64,000 bases of DNA from Streptomyces sp. TBY4 (GCF_024213195.1 NZ_JANAVF010000014.1:124001-188000); one strand, 5' to 3'. Numbered from the stretch's first letter, positions 16,500 through 25,401 are shown. Numbers and translations: made by a program. Notes: generated by a model from the letters alone, not told the origin.

Positions 16500-18095
16500 C
16501 TAGCCGGCGTACTCCGTGCCGCCCTCGCGCTCGGCCATGGGGACGGCCTTGCGCGGCAGCATGAACATCACGGAGAAGATCACGACCAGGACGGCCACGA
16601 CCCACCACATGGCGTTGTGGAACGCGTCCACGTAGGGCGGGCCGAAGACCCGGTCGTCCTCGATGAACCCGAAGTAGACGACGGAGGTCAGGCCGAGGCC
16701 CAGCGCGTTGCCCATCTGGCCGGTGGTGTTGATCAGCCCGGACGCCGAGCCGGCGTGCTCGCGCGGCACCTCCGAGAGCACGGTGTCGGTCAGCGGGGCG
16801 ATGATCAGGCCCATGCCGGCGCCCATGACGATCAGCGGGGCGGCCATCTGCCAGGAGGTGATGGCCATGCCGTAGCGGTCCGACTCCCAGATGTAGAGGA
16901 GCACGCCCGCGGCCATGACCAGCGCGCCGGCCTGGAGCACCTTGCGGCCGAAGCGCGGGACGAGCTTCTGTACGGACATGCCCGCGGCGGCCGAGACGGC
17001 GATCGAGAACGGGATGCCGGTGGAACCGGCCTTCAGGGCGCCCCAGCCGAGGCCCATCTGCATGTAGAGCGTCCAGACCAGGAAGAAGATGCCGGTCGCG
17101 ATGCCGAAGGTCAGCTGGACGGCGATGCCGCCCGCGAAGCTCTTGACCTTGAAGAGGGAGAGCTCGACGAGCGGGGAGCCGTCCTTCTGGATCTTGTACT
17201 TCTCGTAGGCGATGAAGACGCCGAAGACCGCCGGCGAGGCGATCATGCAGACGAAGCCCCACACCGGCCAGTCGTTCTCACGGCCGTGGGTCAGCGGGAA
17301 GATCAGCATGACCAGGGCCAGGGTGGCGAGCACCACGCCCACCAGGTCCAGGCGGAGCGCCTTGGGGGCCTTGGACTCGGAGATGAACTTGCGGCCCAGG
17401 ATCACGCCGGCGATGCCGACGGGCAGGTTGATCAGGAAGATCGGACGCCATTCGAGACCGGCGATGTTCCACTCGGTGAGCAGGGCGCCGAGCATCGGGC
17501 CGGAGACGGCACCGAGGCCGATGATCGCGCCGAACAGGCCGAAGACCTTGCCGCGCTCGTGCGGCGGGAAGGTGACGTGGATGATCGCGAGCACCTGCGG
17601 GACCATCATCGCCGCCATGCCGCCCTGGAGGATGCGGGCGGCGACGAGCACGTCGGGGCTGGGGGCCAGACCGCAGAGCAGCGAGGCCGCGGTGAAGCCC
17701 GAGATGCCGATGAGGAAGAGGCGCTTGCGGCCGTAGATGTCACCGAGACGGCCGCCCGTGATCAGGCCTGCGGCGAAGGCGAGTGCGTAACCCGCGGTGA
17801 TCCACTGGATGGCGCTGGTGGAGGCGCCGAGGTCCTCGCGCATCCGGGGTATCGCGATGTTGACGATCGTGACGTCGACCAGGTCCATGAAGGCGGCGGT
17901 CATCACGATGGCGAGCGCGATCCAGCGGCGGCGGTCGGCGGGGGCCTCGGGCTCGCCTCCCTCGCCGGGAATGACGCTCTCGCCGGCGTCGCCGGCCTTG
18001 GTGATCGGGGTGGTCTCTGCGGGAGGGTCGGTCCGCTCTTCTTGTACGGGCCCGTTCTTTCCTTCGGGCGATGACTGGGTCGTCTCGGTGCTCAT
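16500..18095 (-). CDS. MFS drug exporter, DHA2 (EmrB/QacA) family
   Basis: 531 residues with about 14 membrane helices. Family motifs seen: LVDVTIVNIAIPRM in helix 1, GGRLGDIYGRKRLFLIG (motif A) and a motif-C-like GLGAVSGPMLGALLTEW. DHA2 proteins are proton-driven multidrug or antibiotic exporters. A hydrophilic tail of about 55 residues precedes helix 1. ATG 18095 is preferred; an in-frame ATG at 18116 cannot be excluded. It is divergent from a WYL regulator, which is a likely controller. Confidence 0.88.
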   Translation of the reverse strand: MSTETTQSSPEGKNGPVQEERTDPPAETTPITKAGDAGESVIPGEGGEPEAPADRRRWIALAIVMTAAFMDLVDVTIVNIAIPRMREDLGASTSAIQWITAGYALAFAAGLITGGRLGDIYGRKRLFLIGISGFTAASLLCGLAPSPDVLVAARILQGGMAAMMVPQVLAIIHVTFPPHERGKVFGLFGAIIGLGAVSGPMLGALLTEWNIAGLEWRPIFLINLPVGIAGVILGRKFISESKAPKALRLDLVGVVLATLALVMLIFPLTHGRENDWPVWGFVCMIASPAVFGVFIAYEKYKIQKDGSPLVELSLFKVKSFAGGIAVQLTFGIATGIFFLVWTLYMQMGLGWGALKAGSTGIPFSIAVSAAAGMSVQKLVPRFGRKVLQAGALVMAAGVLLYIWESDRYGMAITSWQMAAPLIVMGAGMGLIIAPLTDTVLSEVPREHAGSASGLINTTGQMGNALGLGLTSVVYFGFIEDDRVFGPPYVDAFHNAMWWVVAVLVVIFSVMFMLPRKAVPMAEREGGTEYAG

Positions 18096-18157
18096 GAAGA
18101 GAAACCTAGACGGCATGTAGGTCAGTTGGTGTCCTATTTGGCTGGCACCTTTGAAGC

Positions 18158-19126
18158 ATGACCGATACCCCGGCCCGCCTCCTCTCCCTCCTCTCCCTGC
18201 TCCAGACCCCGCGCGAGTGGCCCGGCAGCGAGCTCGCCGAGCGGCTGCGGGTGAGCGCCCGTACGATCCGGCGCGACATCGACCGGCTGCGGGAGCTGGG
18301 GTATCCGGTGGAGGCCACGCTCGGCGCGGAGGGCGGCTACCGGCTGGTGGCGGGGGCGGCGATGCCCCCGCTCGTCCTGGACGACGAGGAGGCCGTCGCG
18401 ATCGCGGTGGGACTGCGGGCGGGGGCCGGGCATGCGATCGAGGGCGTGGAGGAGGCCTCCGTACGGGCCCTCGCGAAGCTGGAACAGGTCCTGCCGGGGC
18501 GGCTGCGGCGGCGGGTGGGCGCGCTGCAGTCCGCGACGGTCGCGGTGGCCCGGGGGGACGGGGCGAGCGTGGATCCGCGGACTCTGACCGCGATCGCCTC
18601 GGCGGTGGCGGGGCCGGAGCGGCTGCGGTTCGCCTACCGGGCGCGGGACGGGGTGGCCTCGCGGCGGCTGGTGGAGCCGTACCGGCTGGTCAGCACCGGG
18701 AGCCGGTGGTACCTCGTGGCCTACGACATGGAGCGCGAGGACTGGCGGACCTTCCGGGTCGACCGGGTGAGCGAGCCGTTCGCGACGGGGGTGCGGTTCG
18801 CGAAGCGGGAGCTGCCGATGGATGCGGAGGAGTTCGTGCGGAGGGGGTTGCGGGGCGGGGGGACCTACCTGGTGGATGTCACCTTCGCGGGGGCGGGTGG
18901 TGGGGATGTGCTACCGGGGTGGCTGCGGGAGCGGGTGGTGGCGGAGCCGGGTTCCGGGGTGGCGGAGTCGGGCGCGGTGCGGGTGCGGTTCGAGTCTGCC
19001 GACTCGCCGGATTGGCTGGTGGCGCGGTTGGGGCTGGTGGGGGTGCCGTTCACCGTGCACGGGCCGGAGGCGCTGGTGGAGGCGGCGCGGGTGCTGGGGG
19101 CGCGGCTGATGGCGGCCCAGCCGTAG
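18158..19126 (+). CDS. HTH/WYL-domain transcriptional regulator
   Basis: 322 residues. The N-terminal HTH_11 winged helix (SELAERLRVSARTIRRDIDR) is followed by the WYL domain (LRFAYRARDG, EPYRLVSTGSRWYLVAYD with the W-Y-L triad, then WRTFRVDRVSEP) and a C-terminal WCX-like domain. WYL domains sense nucleic-acid or small ligands; YafY-type members often control adjacent exporters. Only 62 bp separate it from the divergent MFS start, and GGTGTC/GGCACC half-sites lie in that gap. Confidence 0.88.
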   Translation: MTDTPARLLSLLSLLQTPREWPGSELAERLRVSARTIRRDIDRLRELGYPVEATLGAEGGYRLVAGAAMPPLVLDDEEAVAIAVGLRAGAGHAIEGVEEASVRALAKLEQVLPGRLRRRVGALQSATVAVARGDGASVDPRTLTAIASAVAGPERLRFAYRARDGVASRRLVEPYRLVSTGSRWYLVAYDMEREDWRTFRVDRVSEPFATGVRFAKRELPMDAEEFVRRGLRGGGTYLVDVTFAGAGGGDVLPGWLRERVVAEPGSGVAESGAVRVRFESADSPDWLVARLGLVGVPFTVHGPEALVEAARVLGARLMAAQP

Positions 19127-19384
19127 CCGGGGCCCTGCGGGGCTGTCCCCTACCCGCCCTTCCACCGTTCCCCGGGCTCCGCCCGGACCCGGTCCTCAAG
19201 CGCCGGACGGGCTGAAAGGGCCCCGGGTGCTGCCCGGACCCGGTCCTCAAACGCCGGACGGGCTGAAGGATCCTGGGGCTCCGCCCCAGACCCCGGTCCT
19301 CAAACGCCGGACGGCTGAAAAGACAAACCCCGGACGGCTGCAAAGCCTCGGGCCTCGGACCAAAACGGCCCTCGGGGTGCAAGG
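19127..19384. repeat. Tandem array of a palindromic intergenic repeat
   Basis: Gene-free stretch holding three imperfect units of about 50 bp (about 19172-19219, 19220-19270 and 19272-19324) and a partial fourth (to 19345). Each unit has a small hairpin (GGGCTCCGCCC type) followed by CGGTCCTCAAACGCCGGACG and GGCTGAAA. The same element is found inside fruA. I see no coding signal here. Confidence 0.8.
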
Positions 19385-19423
19385 GAGCCCCCGGCGCCTG
19401 GGGGGGATAGGCGCCGGGGGCTC
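19385..19423 (-). terminator. Terminator of the hrdD-like gene
   Basis: Perfect 15-bp stem (19385-19399 with 19409-19423) and 9-base loop, 27 bases after the sigma-factor stop. Confidence 0.8.
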
Positions 19424-19449
19424 GTCTGTGGGGCTTCGGCTGGGGCCGG

Positions 19450-20427
19450 TCAGGCCACCGCGTCGAAGCCGGTGTCGCGGGCCATCTTCTTCAGTTCGAG
19501 GAGGGCGTGCTTCTCGATCTGGCGGATTCGCTCGCGGGTCAGGCCGTGCTGCTTGCCCACCTCTGTCAGCGTACGCTCCCGGCCGTCCTCGATGCCGTAG
19601 CGCATCTTGATGATCGACGCGGTGCGCTGGTCCAGCTTGCCGAGCAGGTCCTCCAGCTCCTCGCTGCGGAGGAGGGAGAGGACGGACTGCTCCGGGGAGA
19701 TGGCCGAGGTGTCCTCGAGGAGGTCGCCGAACTGGGTGTCGCCGTCCTCGTCCACACCCATGTTCAGGCTGACCGGGTCGCGCGCCCAGTCCAGGACGTC
19801 GCCGACGCGCTTCTCCGTCGTGTCCAGCTCGGCGGCGATCTCCGCGTGCTCCGGGTCGCGGCCGTTCTCGCGGTTGAACTCGCGCTGGACCCGGCGGATC
19901 CGGCCGAGCTCCTCCACCAGGTGGACGGGCAGGCGGATGGTGCGGGACTGGTCGGCGATGGAGCGGGTGATGGCCTGGCGGATCCACCACGTGGCGTACG
20001 TGGAGAACTTGAAGCCCTTGGCGTAGTCGAACTTCTCCACGGCGCGGACCAGGCCGGCGTTGCCCTCCTGGATGAGGTCGAGGAGCGGCAGTCCGCTGCG
20101 CGGGTAGCGGCGGGCCACGGCGACGACCAGGCGGAGGTTGGAGCGGATGAAGACTTCCTTGGCGCGCTCACCCTCGGCCGCCAGGGCTTCGAGCTCCTCC
20201 TGGGAGGGCTCCTTGCCCTTGCGCTCTATCGCACCGTCGAGGATCTGCTGGGCGTACACGCCCGCCTCGATGATCTGCGAGAGCTCCACTTCCTTGGCCG
20301 CGTCGAGCAGCGGGGTGCGCGCGATCTCGTCCAGGTACATGCCGACCAGGTCGCGGTCTGCGATCTCCCCGCCCACAGCGCGAGCGCTGCTCGTGGACTG
20401 ACGACGGGCGACGGCGCGGGTTGCCAT
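19450..20427 (-). CDS. hrdD: Principal-like (group 2) RNA polymerase sigma factor
   Basis: 325 residues. The sequence MATRAVARRQ and DLVGMYLDEIARTPLLDAAK is characteristic of HrdD-type sigma factors. Region 2 has RSNLRLVVAVARRYPRSGLP, GNAGLVRAVEKFDY and FSTYATWWIRQAI; region 4.2 has LTEVGKQHGLTRERIRQIEK. Region 1.1 is absent, as in group 2 factors. It would direct core polymerase to promoters close to the housekeeping consensus under particular growth states. ATG 20427 is preferred over an in-frame ATG at 20478, as the protein family starts with MATRA. Confidence 0.9.
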   Translation of the reverse strand: MATRAVARRQSTSSARAVGGEIADRDLVGMYLDEIARTPLLDAAKEVELSQIIEAGVYAQQILDGAIERKGKEPSQEELEALAAEGERAKEVFIRSNLRLVVAVARRYPRSGLPLLDLIQEGNAGLVRAVEKFDYAKGFKFSTYATWWIRQAITRSIADQSRTIRLPVHLVEELGRIRRVQREFNRENGRDPEHAEIAAELDTTEKRVGDVLDWARDPVSLNMGVDEDGDTQFGDLLEDTSAISPEQSVLSLLRSEELEDLLGKLDQRTASIIKMRYGIEDGRERTLTEVGKQHGLTRERIRQIEKHALLELKKMARDTGFDAVA

Positions 20428-20930
20428 GCGTGCTCCCTTGCGATGAGTTCGGTCGCGGTGGTGCGGCTGCCTGGACACTCTCCCGAGTGCCCGCTTCCGA
20501 AGGAAACAACGACTGGAATCGGGACAGAATTCCCACGTCGCTCCCTCTTTTTCGAGATCTTGCAGTATCCTGCCCCGCCGTCCCCCGATCCGGTCGGATC
20601 CGCGAGGCCTTCGGGCTCGAAGAGGTGCAGGTCAGGGCGGGGATCGACGGCCGCCGCGATGGACTGGCGGGCCGGTGCGATCGGCGCTCCGTGAGACCAC
20701 CGTCACACTTGACACGGCCGCTTTCGCCCCTGGGACAGCGCCGTCCCAGGCTGCACTCTCACCCCAGGAGACGATCCCCGGCGGCTTCTGGTTGCCTCGG
20801 CCGGTGAGGAGCTCACCGTCCGAGTGAAGGAGCGGCATATTCCTGCGGCATGGGCGGCGGGTCCCCGAGCATCGGAGAGTCGCTTGTGCCGTCCGGCCGG
20901 CGGCGCCCACACTCAGAGGAGGTGCTGCAC
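20428..20930. other. Intergenic region with a hairpin, no gene supported
   Basis: About 500 bp between divergent genes. It holds a perfect 8-bp hairpin (20729-20736 with 20743-20750), a TTGACA word at 20709 on the plus strand and, at the right end, AGGAGG just before the Uma2-like gene. Reading frames here have no recognisable protein content. Confidence 0.5.
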
Positions 20931-21578
20931 ATGACCGCTCTCGCCCACGAGACGCTGGAGGCCGTTATGCCGAAGGTCGCGACTCCCCCGTCGGACCTTG
21001 ACGACGTCCTGTGGCGGGCATGGAAGGCCATGGAACTCCCCGAGGGCTACCACGCCGAGATCGTCGAGGGGTTCATCGAGGTGTCACCCACGGGTCGCTA
21101 CTCACACGGCCGGATCGTCAATCGCCTGAGGGATCAGCTCGTCGTGTTCCTCGCCGGCAGCGAGTTCGCCGCTCGCCAGGACATGAACGTCATCCACCGA
21201 CGCAAGGTGTGGATCCCCGATCTGTTCGTCGCGCTGGACGACACCGAGGGGCACGTCACCGAAGACGGTCTCGGGGTCGACGCCTCCGCCGTAGCGTTGA
21301 TCGTCGAAGTCGTCTCCCCCGGAAGCGACAACATCACGCGCGACCGGACGCGCAAGCGGCGCGACTACGCCCGGGCGGCCGTTCCCATGTACGTCCTGAT
21401 CGACGACTTCGACGACGGCGGCACCGTCACCGTGCTGACCTCCCCCAACCCCGGGAAGGCCGTCTACGAGGACGAGTCGCGGACGGCATACGGGACCCCG
21501 GTCGCGATCCCGACCGGCCCAGCCAAGGGGTTCACCATCGGGGAGGACATCACCGGTCCGGCCCGGGGTGGCGCGTAG
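20931..21578 (+). CDS. Uma2-family PD-(D/E)xK nuclease-fold protein
   Basis: 215 residues. The ATG at 20931 is chosen because GAGGAGG lies 9 bases upstream. DUF820/Uma2 features are present: YHAEIVEGFIEVSPTGRYSH, IPDLFVAL (the PD), ALIVEVVSPGSDN (the ExV) and DYARAAVPMYVLID. Uma2 proteins are expanded in Streptomyces and cyanobacteria; they carry an endonuclease-like fold but their biological role is not established. There are no toxin-antitoxin or restriction genes nearby. Confidence 0.87.
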   Translation: MTALAHETLEAVMPKVATPPSDLDDVLWRAWKAMELPEGYHAEIVEGFIEVSPTGRYSHGRIVNRLRDQLVVFLAGSEFAARQDMNVIHRRKVWIPDLFVALDDTEGHVTEDGLGVDASAVALIVEVVSPGSDNITRDRTRKRRDYARAAVPMYVLIDDFDDGGTVTVLTSPNPGKAVYEDESRTAYGTPVAIPTGPAKGFTIGEDITGPARGGA

Positions 21579-21930
21579 CGACGTCCGGGCAGGCGTGGCA
21601 GGCCGGTGGGCCCGACTGGGTCCACCACTTGCAGGCCGGGCGGAGGTGGCAGGGCGGGAGCGGGGCCGGGGCGGCCGGGGGCGAGGTCAGGCGGGTGGCC
21701 AGGGTGCAGGTGTCGGCGGTGCGGTTGAGGCAGTGCGGGACGCAGTGGGAGGCCAGGCGCAGCAGGCGGCGCGGTTCCACCCCGTCGGCGAGCTCGGCCA
21801 GGGCTTCGGCCGCCGGGCGCGGGGCGGGGAGGTAGGCCGGGGGGCCATCGAGGCCTTCGCGGACGGCGAGGACCAGCGACTCCGGCGCGTACGCCGAGCC
21901 GCTGGGGCACCAGAGCTGCCGGCTAGCCAA
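21550..21930 (-). CDS. Small Cys-rich protein, coupled to the dioxygenase gene
   Basis: About 126 residues from a TTG at 21930 that overlaps the dioxygenase stop by 8 bp (TTGGCTAG). The N-terminal half is Ala/Leu/Glu-rich helical sequence (LVLAVREGLDGPPAYLPAP). The C-terminal half has eight Cys/His-type ligands in HCVPHCLNRTADTC and CHLRPACKWWTQSGPPACHAC, which looks like a zinc or iron-sulfur site. The family is not recognised. The coding frame shows normal third-position GC bias. The exact start is uncertain; it overlaps the convergent Uma2-like gene by 29 bp. Confidence 0.5.
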   Translation of the reverse strand: MASRQLWCPSGSAYAPESLVLAVREGLDGPPAYLPAPRPAAEALAELADGVEPRRLLRLASHCVPHCLNRTADTCTLATRLTSPPAAPAPLPPCHLRPACKWWTQSGPPACHACPDVATRHPGPDR

Positions 21931-22717
21931 ATTGCAGGGAGCGCTTCGAGAGGCCCATCCAGAAGCCCGAGACCGGGGTGGTGGGGGTGGCGAGGTCGGA
22001 CTCCGCGGCGCCCAGGGTGACGAAGAGCGGGGCGAAGTGTTCCGTACGGGGGTGGGCCAGGCGGCCCGCCGGGGACTTGGCTTCGAAGTCGAGCAGGGCG
22101 TCGATGTCGGCAGCGGCCAGGGCCTCGTGGCCCCAGGCGTCGAATTCGGCGGACCACGCGGGGACGCCGGGGCCGGTGTGGCGCAGGGCGGCCAGGTTGT
22201 GGGTGAAGAAGCCACTGCCCACGATGAGGACGCCTTCGTCGCGCAGGGGGGCCAGCTTGCGGCCGATCTCCATCAGGCGGCGCGGATCGAGGGTCGGCAT
22301 GGATATCTGGAGCACCGGTATGTCGGCGGCGGGGAACATCTCCACGAGCGGGACGTACGCGCCGTGGTCCAGGCCGCGGTCGGGGATGTCCTGGACGGGG
22401 GTGCCGGGGGCCTTGAGGAGTTTGCGGACCGCCGCGGCCAGCTCGGGGGCGCCCGGGGCCTCGTAGCGGACCTGGTAGTAGTGCTCGGGGAAGCCCCAGA
22501 AGTCGTAGACGAGCGGGGCCGGTTCGGTGGCGCCGAGGGCGAGCGGGGCCTCTTCCCAGTGGGCGGAGACCATCAGGATCGCGCGGGGTCGGGGCAGGTC
22601 CGCCGACCAAGCGGCCAGTTCGCCGGGCCAGACCGGGTCGTCCGCGAGGGGCGGGGCTCCGTGGCTCAGGTACAGGGCCGGCATCCGGACGGGGGCGAGG
22701 GCTTCGGGCGTCGGCAT
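21923..22717 (-). CDS. DODA-type extradiol ring-cleavage dioxygenase (LigB superfamily)
   Basis: 264 residues. Class III extradiol dioxygenase fold with metal-binding His residues in LYLSHGAP (H19), VSAHWEE, LDHGAYVPLVEMFP and the late HFAPLFVTLGAA. 4,5-DOPA dioxygenase-like proteins use Fe(II) or Zn(II) and open catechol rings or act on related substrates. GGAG lies 6 bases before the ATG. The gene follows a 34-bp perfect palindrome, a candidate operator. Confidence 0.87.
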   Translation of the reverse strand: MPTPEALAPVRMPALYLSHGAPPLADDPVWPGELAAWSADLPRPRAILMVSAHWEEAPLALGATEPAPLVYDFWGFPEHYYQVRYEAPGAPELAAAVRKLLKAPGTPVQDIPDRGLDHGAYVPLVEMFPAADIPVLQISMPTLDPRRLMEIGRKLAPLRDEGVLIVGSGFFTHNLAALRHTGPGVPAWSAEFDAWGHEALAAADIDALLDFEAKSPAGRLAHPRTEHFAPLFVTLGAAESDLATPTTPVSGFWMGLSKRSLQFG

Positions 22718-22762
22718 CAGGAGCTCCAGGAATCGTCACGGCGGGCCGCCACAGAAAGACTA

Positions 22763-22796
22763 ACCCCGCATCGTTCAAATTTGAACGATGCGGGGT
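22763..22796. promoter_or_regulatory. 34-bp perfect palindrome: operator and/or terminator
   Basis: Every base pairs around the centre (core GTTCAAATTTGAAC at 22773-22786) with GC-rich outer arms. It sits 45 bp downstream of the MFS stop and 46 bp upstream of the dioxygenase ATG. AT-rich operator core and GC-rich arms allow either a regulator site or a terminator with an AATT loop. Minus-strand sequence beyond it (TAGTCTTTCTG) is mildly U-rich. Confidence 0.7.
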
Positions 22797-22840
22797 CATC
22801 AGTCATTCCCGTACCCACCCCGGAGCGGGGCCCGAGCGGG

Positions 22841-24382
22841 TCAGTGGGCGATCACCGGGACCTTCACATCGGCGTCCGCGCCCTCGGCGACCGGGCCGCC
22901 CGCGCCCGGCTTGCCCGTGGTGATGAGGGTCAGGGCGATGACCGAGCTGGCGACCAGGATGCCGACCGCCCACCAGATCGCGGAGGAGTAGCCCTCCACC
23001 ATGGCCTGGGCCTGGATCAGCTGCGCCGCCGGGCCGCCCGCCGCGGCCTCGGCCGCGTGGTCGGTCAGGTACGCGGTCGTCGCGGAGGCGGCGATCGTGT
23101 TCAGCAGGGCGGTGCCGATCGCGCCGCCCACCTGCTGCGAGGTGTTGACCATCGCGGAGGCGACACCGGCGTCGGCCGGGTTCACCCCGTACGTGGCCAG
23201 GGACATGGCGGGCATGAACGCCGTACCCATGCCGAGGCCCAGCAGCAGCTGCGCCGGGAGGATCAGCGCCGGGTAGGAGGAGCCGACCTCCAGCTGCGTC
23301 AGCAGCAGCATGCCGGTGGCGGCGACCATGAAGCCGGGGCCCATCAGCAGGCGCGGCGGGACCCGCGTCATGAGGCGGGCGCCGATCTGCGTGGAGCCGG
23401 TGATCATGCCCACGATCATCGGGAGGAAGGCGAAGCCGGTCGTGACGGGCGAGAAGCCCTTGACGACCTGCAGGTAGTAGGTGAGGAAGAGGAACAGGCC
23501 GAACATCGAGATGACGGCCAGGCCCAGCGAGAGGTAGACACCGCCGCGGTTGCGCTCCAGCAGGACGCGCAGCGGCAGCAGCGGGTGCTTCGTACGGGCC
23601 TCGACGAAGACGAACGCGGAGAGCAGCACGACGGAGGCGATGAACATGCCCACGGTGAGGCCGTCCGACCAGCCGGCCGACTCGGCGCGGGTGAATCCGT
23701 AGACGAGGGCGACGAGACCGGTCGTGGACAGCACGACGCCGGGGATGTCGAGCGGGGCGCGGTTACGGCCGCCGGCCGGCTCGCGGATGATCATCCAGGC
23801 GCCGACGGCGGCGACGACCGCGAACGGGATGTTGACGAAGAACGTCCAGCGCCAGTTCAGGTATTCGGTGAGGACTCCGCCGAGGATCAGGCCCACGGCG
23901 CCACCGCCACCGGCGATCGCACCGTAGATGCCGAAGGCCTTGGCGCGCTCCTTGGCGTCGGTGAACATGACGGCGAGCAGCGACAGGGCCGCCGGTGCGA
24001 GCAGTGCGCCGAAGGCGCCCTGGAGGGCGCGGGCGCCCAGCATCATGGCCTCGCCCTGGGCGGCGCCGCCCAGCGCGGAGGCCAGGGCGAAGCCGATCAG
24101 GCCGACGATGAAGGCGTTCTTGCGGCCCCACTTGTCGGCGATGCGGCCACCGAAGAGCAGCAGTCCGCCGAAGGCCAGCGCGTACGCGGTGATGACCCAC
24201 TGGCGGTTGCCGTCGGATATGCCGAGGTCGGTCTGGGCGGACGGCAGGGCGATGTTCACGATGGTGGCGTCGAGGACGACCATCAGCTGCGCCAGCGCGA
24301 TGAAGACCAGGGCCTTCCAGCGACTGGGGTCAGGGCCGGCCAGCTGCGGGTTCGCGGCTGTTTTTGACATGGGGGTACCCAC
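22841..24382 (-). CDS. MFS multidrug exporter, DHA2 family
   Basis: About 513 residues with 14 predicted helices. LMVVLDATIVNIALPSAQ (motif D1), GGRIADKWGRKNAFIVGL (motif A) and an AGGGGAVGLILGGVLTEY motif C are clear. It exports hydrophobic compounds with proton motive force. The GTG at 24382 and an ATG at 24370 are both possible; neither has a strong ribosome site. The TetR gene directly upstream on the same strand (gap about 70 bp) is the likely regulator. Confidence 0.87.
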   Translation of the reverse strand: MGTPMSKTAANPQLAGPDPSRWKALVFIALAQLMVVLDATIVNIALPSAQTDLGISDGNRQWVITAYALAFGGLLLFGGRIADKWGRKNAFIVGLIGFALASALGGAAQGEAMMLGARALQGAFGALLAPAALSLLAVMFTDAKERAKAFGIYGAIAGGGGAVGLILGGVLTEYLNWRWTFFVNIPFAVVAAVGAWMIIREPAGGRNRAPLDIPGVVLSTTGLVALVYGFTRAESAGWSDGLTVGMFIASVVLLSAFVFVEARTKHPLLPLRVLLERNRGGVYLSLGLAVISMFGLFLFLTYYLQVVKGFSPVTTGFAFLPMIVGMITGSTQIGARLMTRVPPRLLMGPGFMVAATGMLLLTQLEVGSSYPALILPAQLLLGLGMGTAFMPAMSLATYGVNPADAGVASAMVNTSQQVGGAIGTALLNTIAASATTAYLTDHAAEAAAGGPAAQLIQAQAMVEGYSSAIWWAVGILVASSVIALTLITTGKPGAGGPVAEGADADVKVPVIAH

Positions 24383-24455
24383 TTCATGGTGCGAGATGAC
24401 TGAAAACGGATAATTAGGGCGGTTTTACGACGCTAGAGGGCGCGACCCGGGGTCG

Positions 24456-25343
24456 TCACATGGTTTTCCGCCTCAGGTCCGCCAGCGTGGTCGCCGAGCC
24501 CGGCAGCTCGGAGCGGGCCGGGGCCGCCAACCCGTCGAGGAACAGCTGCAGATGACGGTGGACGAACAGGTCCGCGTCGAAGCAGCCGGTGCCCGGGAGG
24601 GGGCGGCTGAGCTGCGACAGCGCGATCATCAGGTCGCCGACGCCGATGTCCGTGCGCAGCAGTCCGGAGGCGCGGCCGGCGGCCAGCAGGGCCTCGATCG
24701 CCTCCTCCAGGGCCTCGCGGGAGGCCACCAGTTCGGGGTGGTCGTGGTCGAAGTCGCTGGAGAGCACGGGGCACAGGGCTCCGATCCGCTCGTCCGCCGC
24801 CGCGTGCGTGAAACGGCGCAGGGCGGCGAAGGCGTCCGGCTCCTCGGCGAGCGAGTCGACGGCCAGGGCGGTGACCCGGTCCATGCCGAAGAGCACGACG
24901 TGGTGGATCAGGGCCGGGCGGTCGGGGAAGTGCCGGTAGAGGGTGGCGTTGCCGACCCCGGCCCGGCGGGCGATCTCGTCGAGGGGGGCGGCGGGGCCGA
25001 ACTCCACGAGCACGTCGCGGGCGGCGGCCAGGATGCGCTCCCGGTTGCGGACGGCGTCGGCGCGCGGACGCGGGACCGCGTCGGAGCCGGTGGCAGAGCC
25101 GGTCCCGGAGCCGGTCCCGGCGCGCTTGGCGCGCTTGCCCGCCGCCTTGACCTTGCCCGCGGCGGCGCCCACCGCTGCCGCCACGGCCGTACCCATGGCC
25201 GCGGCCACGGCCGACCCCACGCACGTCCCCGCGGCACCCTCGGTGCCCGCGCCCGTGCCCGCGGCCGGAGCCGCGAGGTCGAGGCCGGCCTCCGGGTCCG
25301 GTACGGGCAGGGCCGCCGGATCGGTGGTGGTGGGGCTCTTCAT
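24456..25343 (-). CDS. TetR-family regulator with a long low-complexity N-terminus
   Basis: 295 residues from ATG 25343 (GGGAG 6 bases upstream). A usual TetR DNA-binding domain (ILAAARDVLVEFGPAAPLDE, then RRAGVGNATLYRHFPDRPAL) starts only near residue 95. Before it lie about 90 residues of Ala/Gly/Thr-rich sequence, including VAAAMGTAVAAAVGAAAGK and a basic KAAGKRAKRAG. A later start is possible. The ligand domain is typical in size. It probably represses the downstream exporter and itself; two matching inverted repeats lie upstream of it. Confidence 0.82.
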   Translation of the reverse strand: MKSPTTTDPAALPVPDPEAGLDLAAPAAGTGAGTEGAAGTCVGSAVAAAMGTAVAAAVGAAAGKVKAAGKRAKRAGTGSGTGSATGSDAVPRPRADAVRNRERILAAARDVLVEFGPAAPLDEIARRAGVGNATLYRHFPDRPALIHHVVLFGMDRVTALAVDSLAEEPDAFAALRRFTHAAADERIGALCPVLSSDFDHDHPELVASREALEEAIEALLAAGRASGLLRTDIGVGDLMIALSQLSRPLPGTGCFDADLFVHRHLQLFLDGLAAPARSELPGSATTLADLRRKTM

Positions 25344-25401
25344 GGACGGCTCCCTGGCACGTGGCGCGCGATGCGGGTGGGCCGCTCGTGCGTTCCTCTC
25401 G

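Noticed and set aside
15957..18074. Long plus-strand frame opposite the DeoR regulator and MFS exporter
   Set aside because: Antisense shadow rich in Asp/His/Arg, no ribosome site or family match.
24371..24430. Strong third TetR operator before the exporter
   Set aside because: Only AAAACGG and CGGTTTT arms match; too degenerate to call as a feature.
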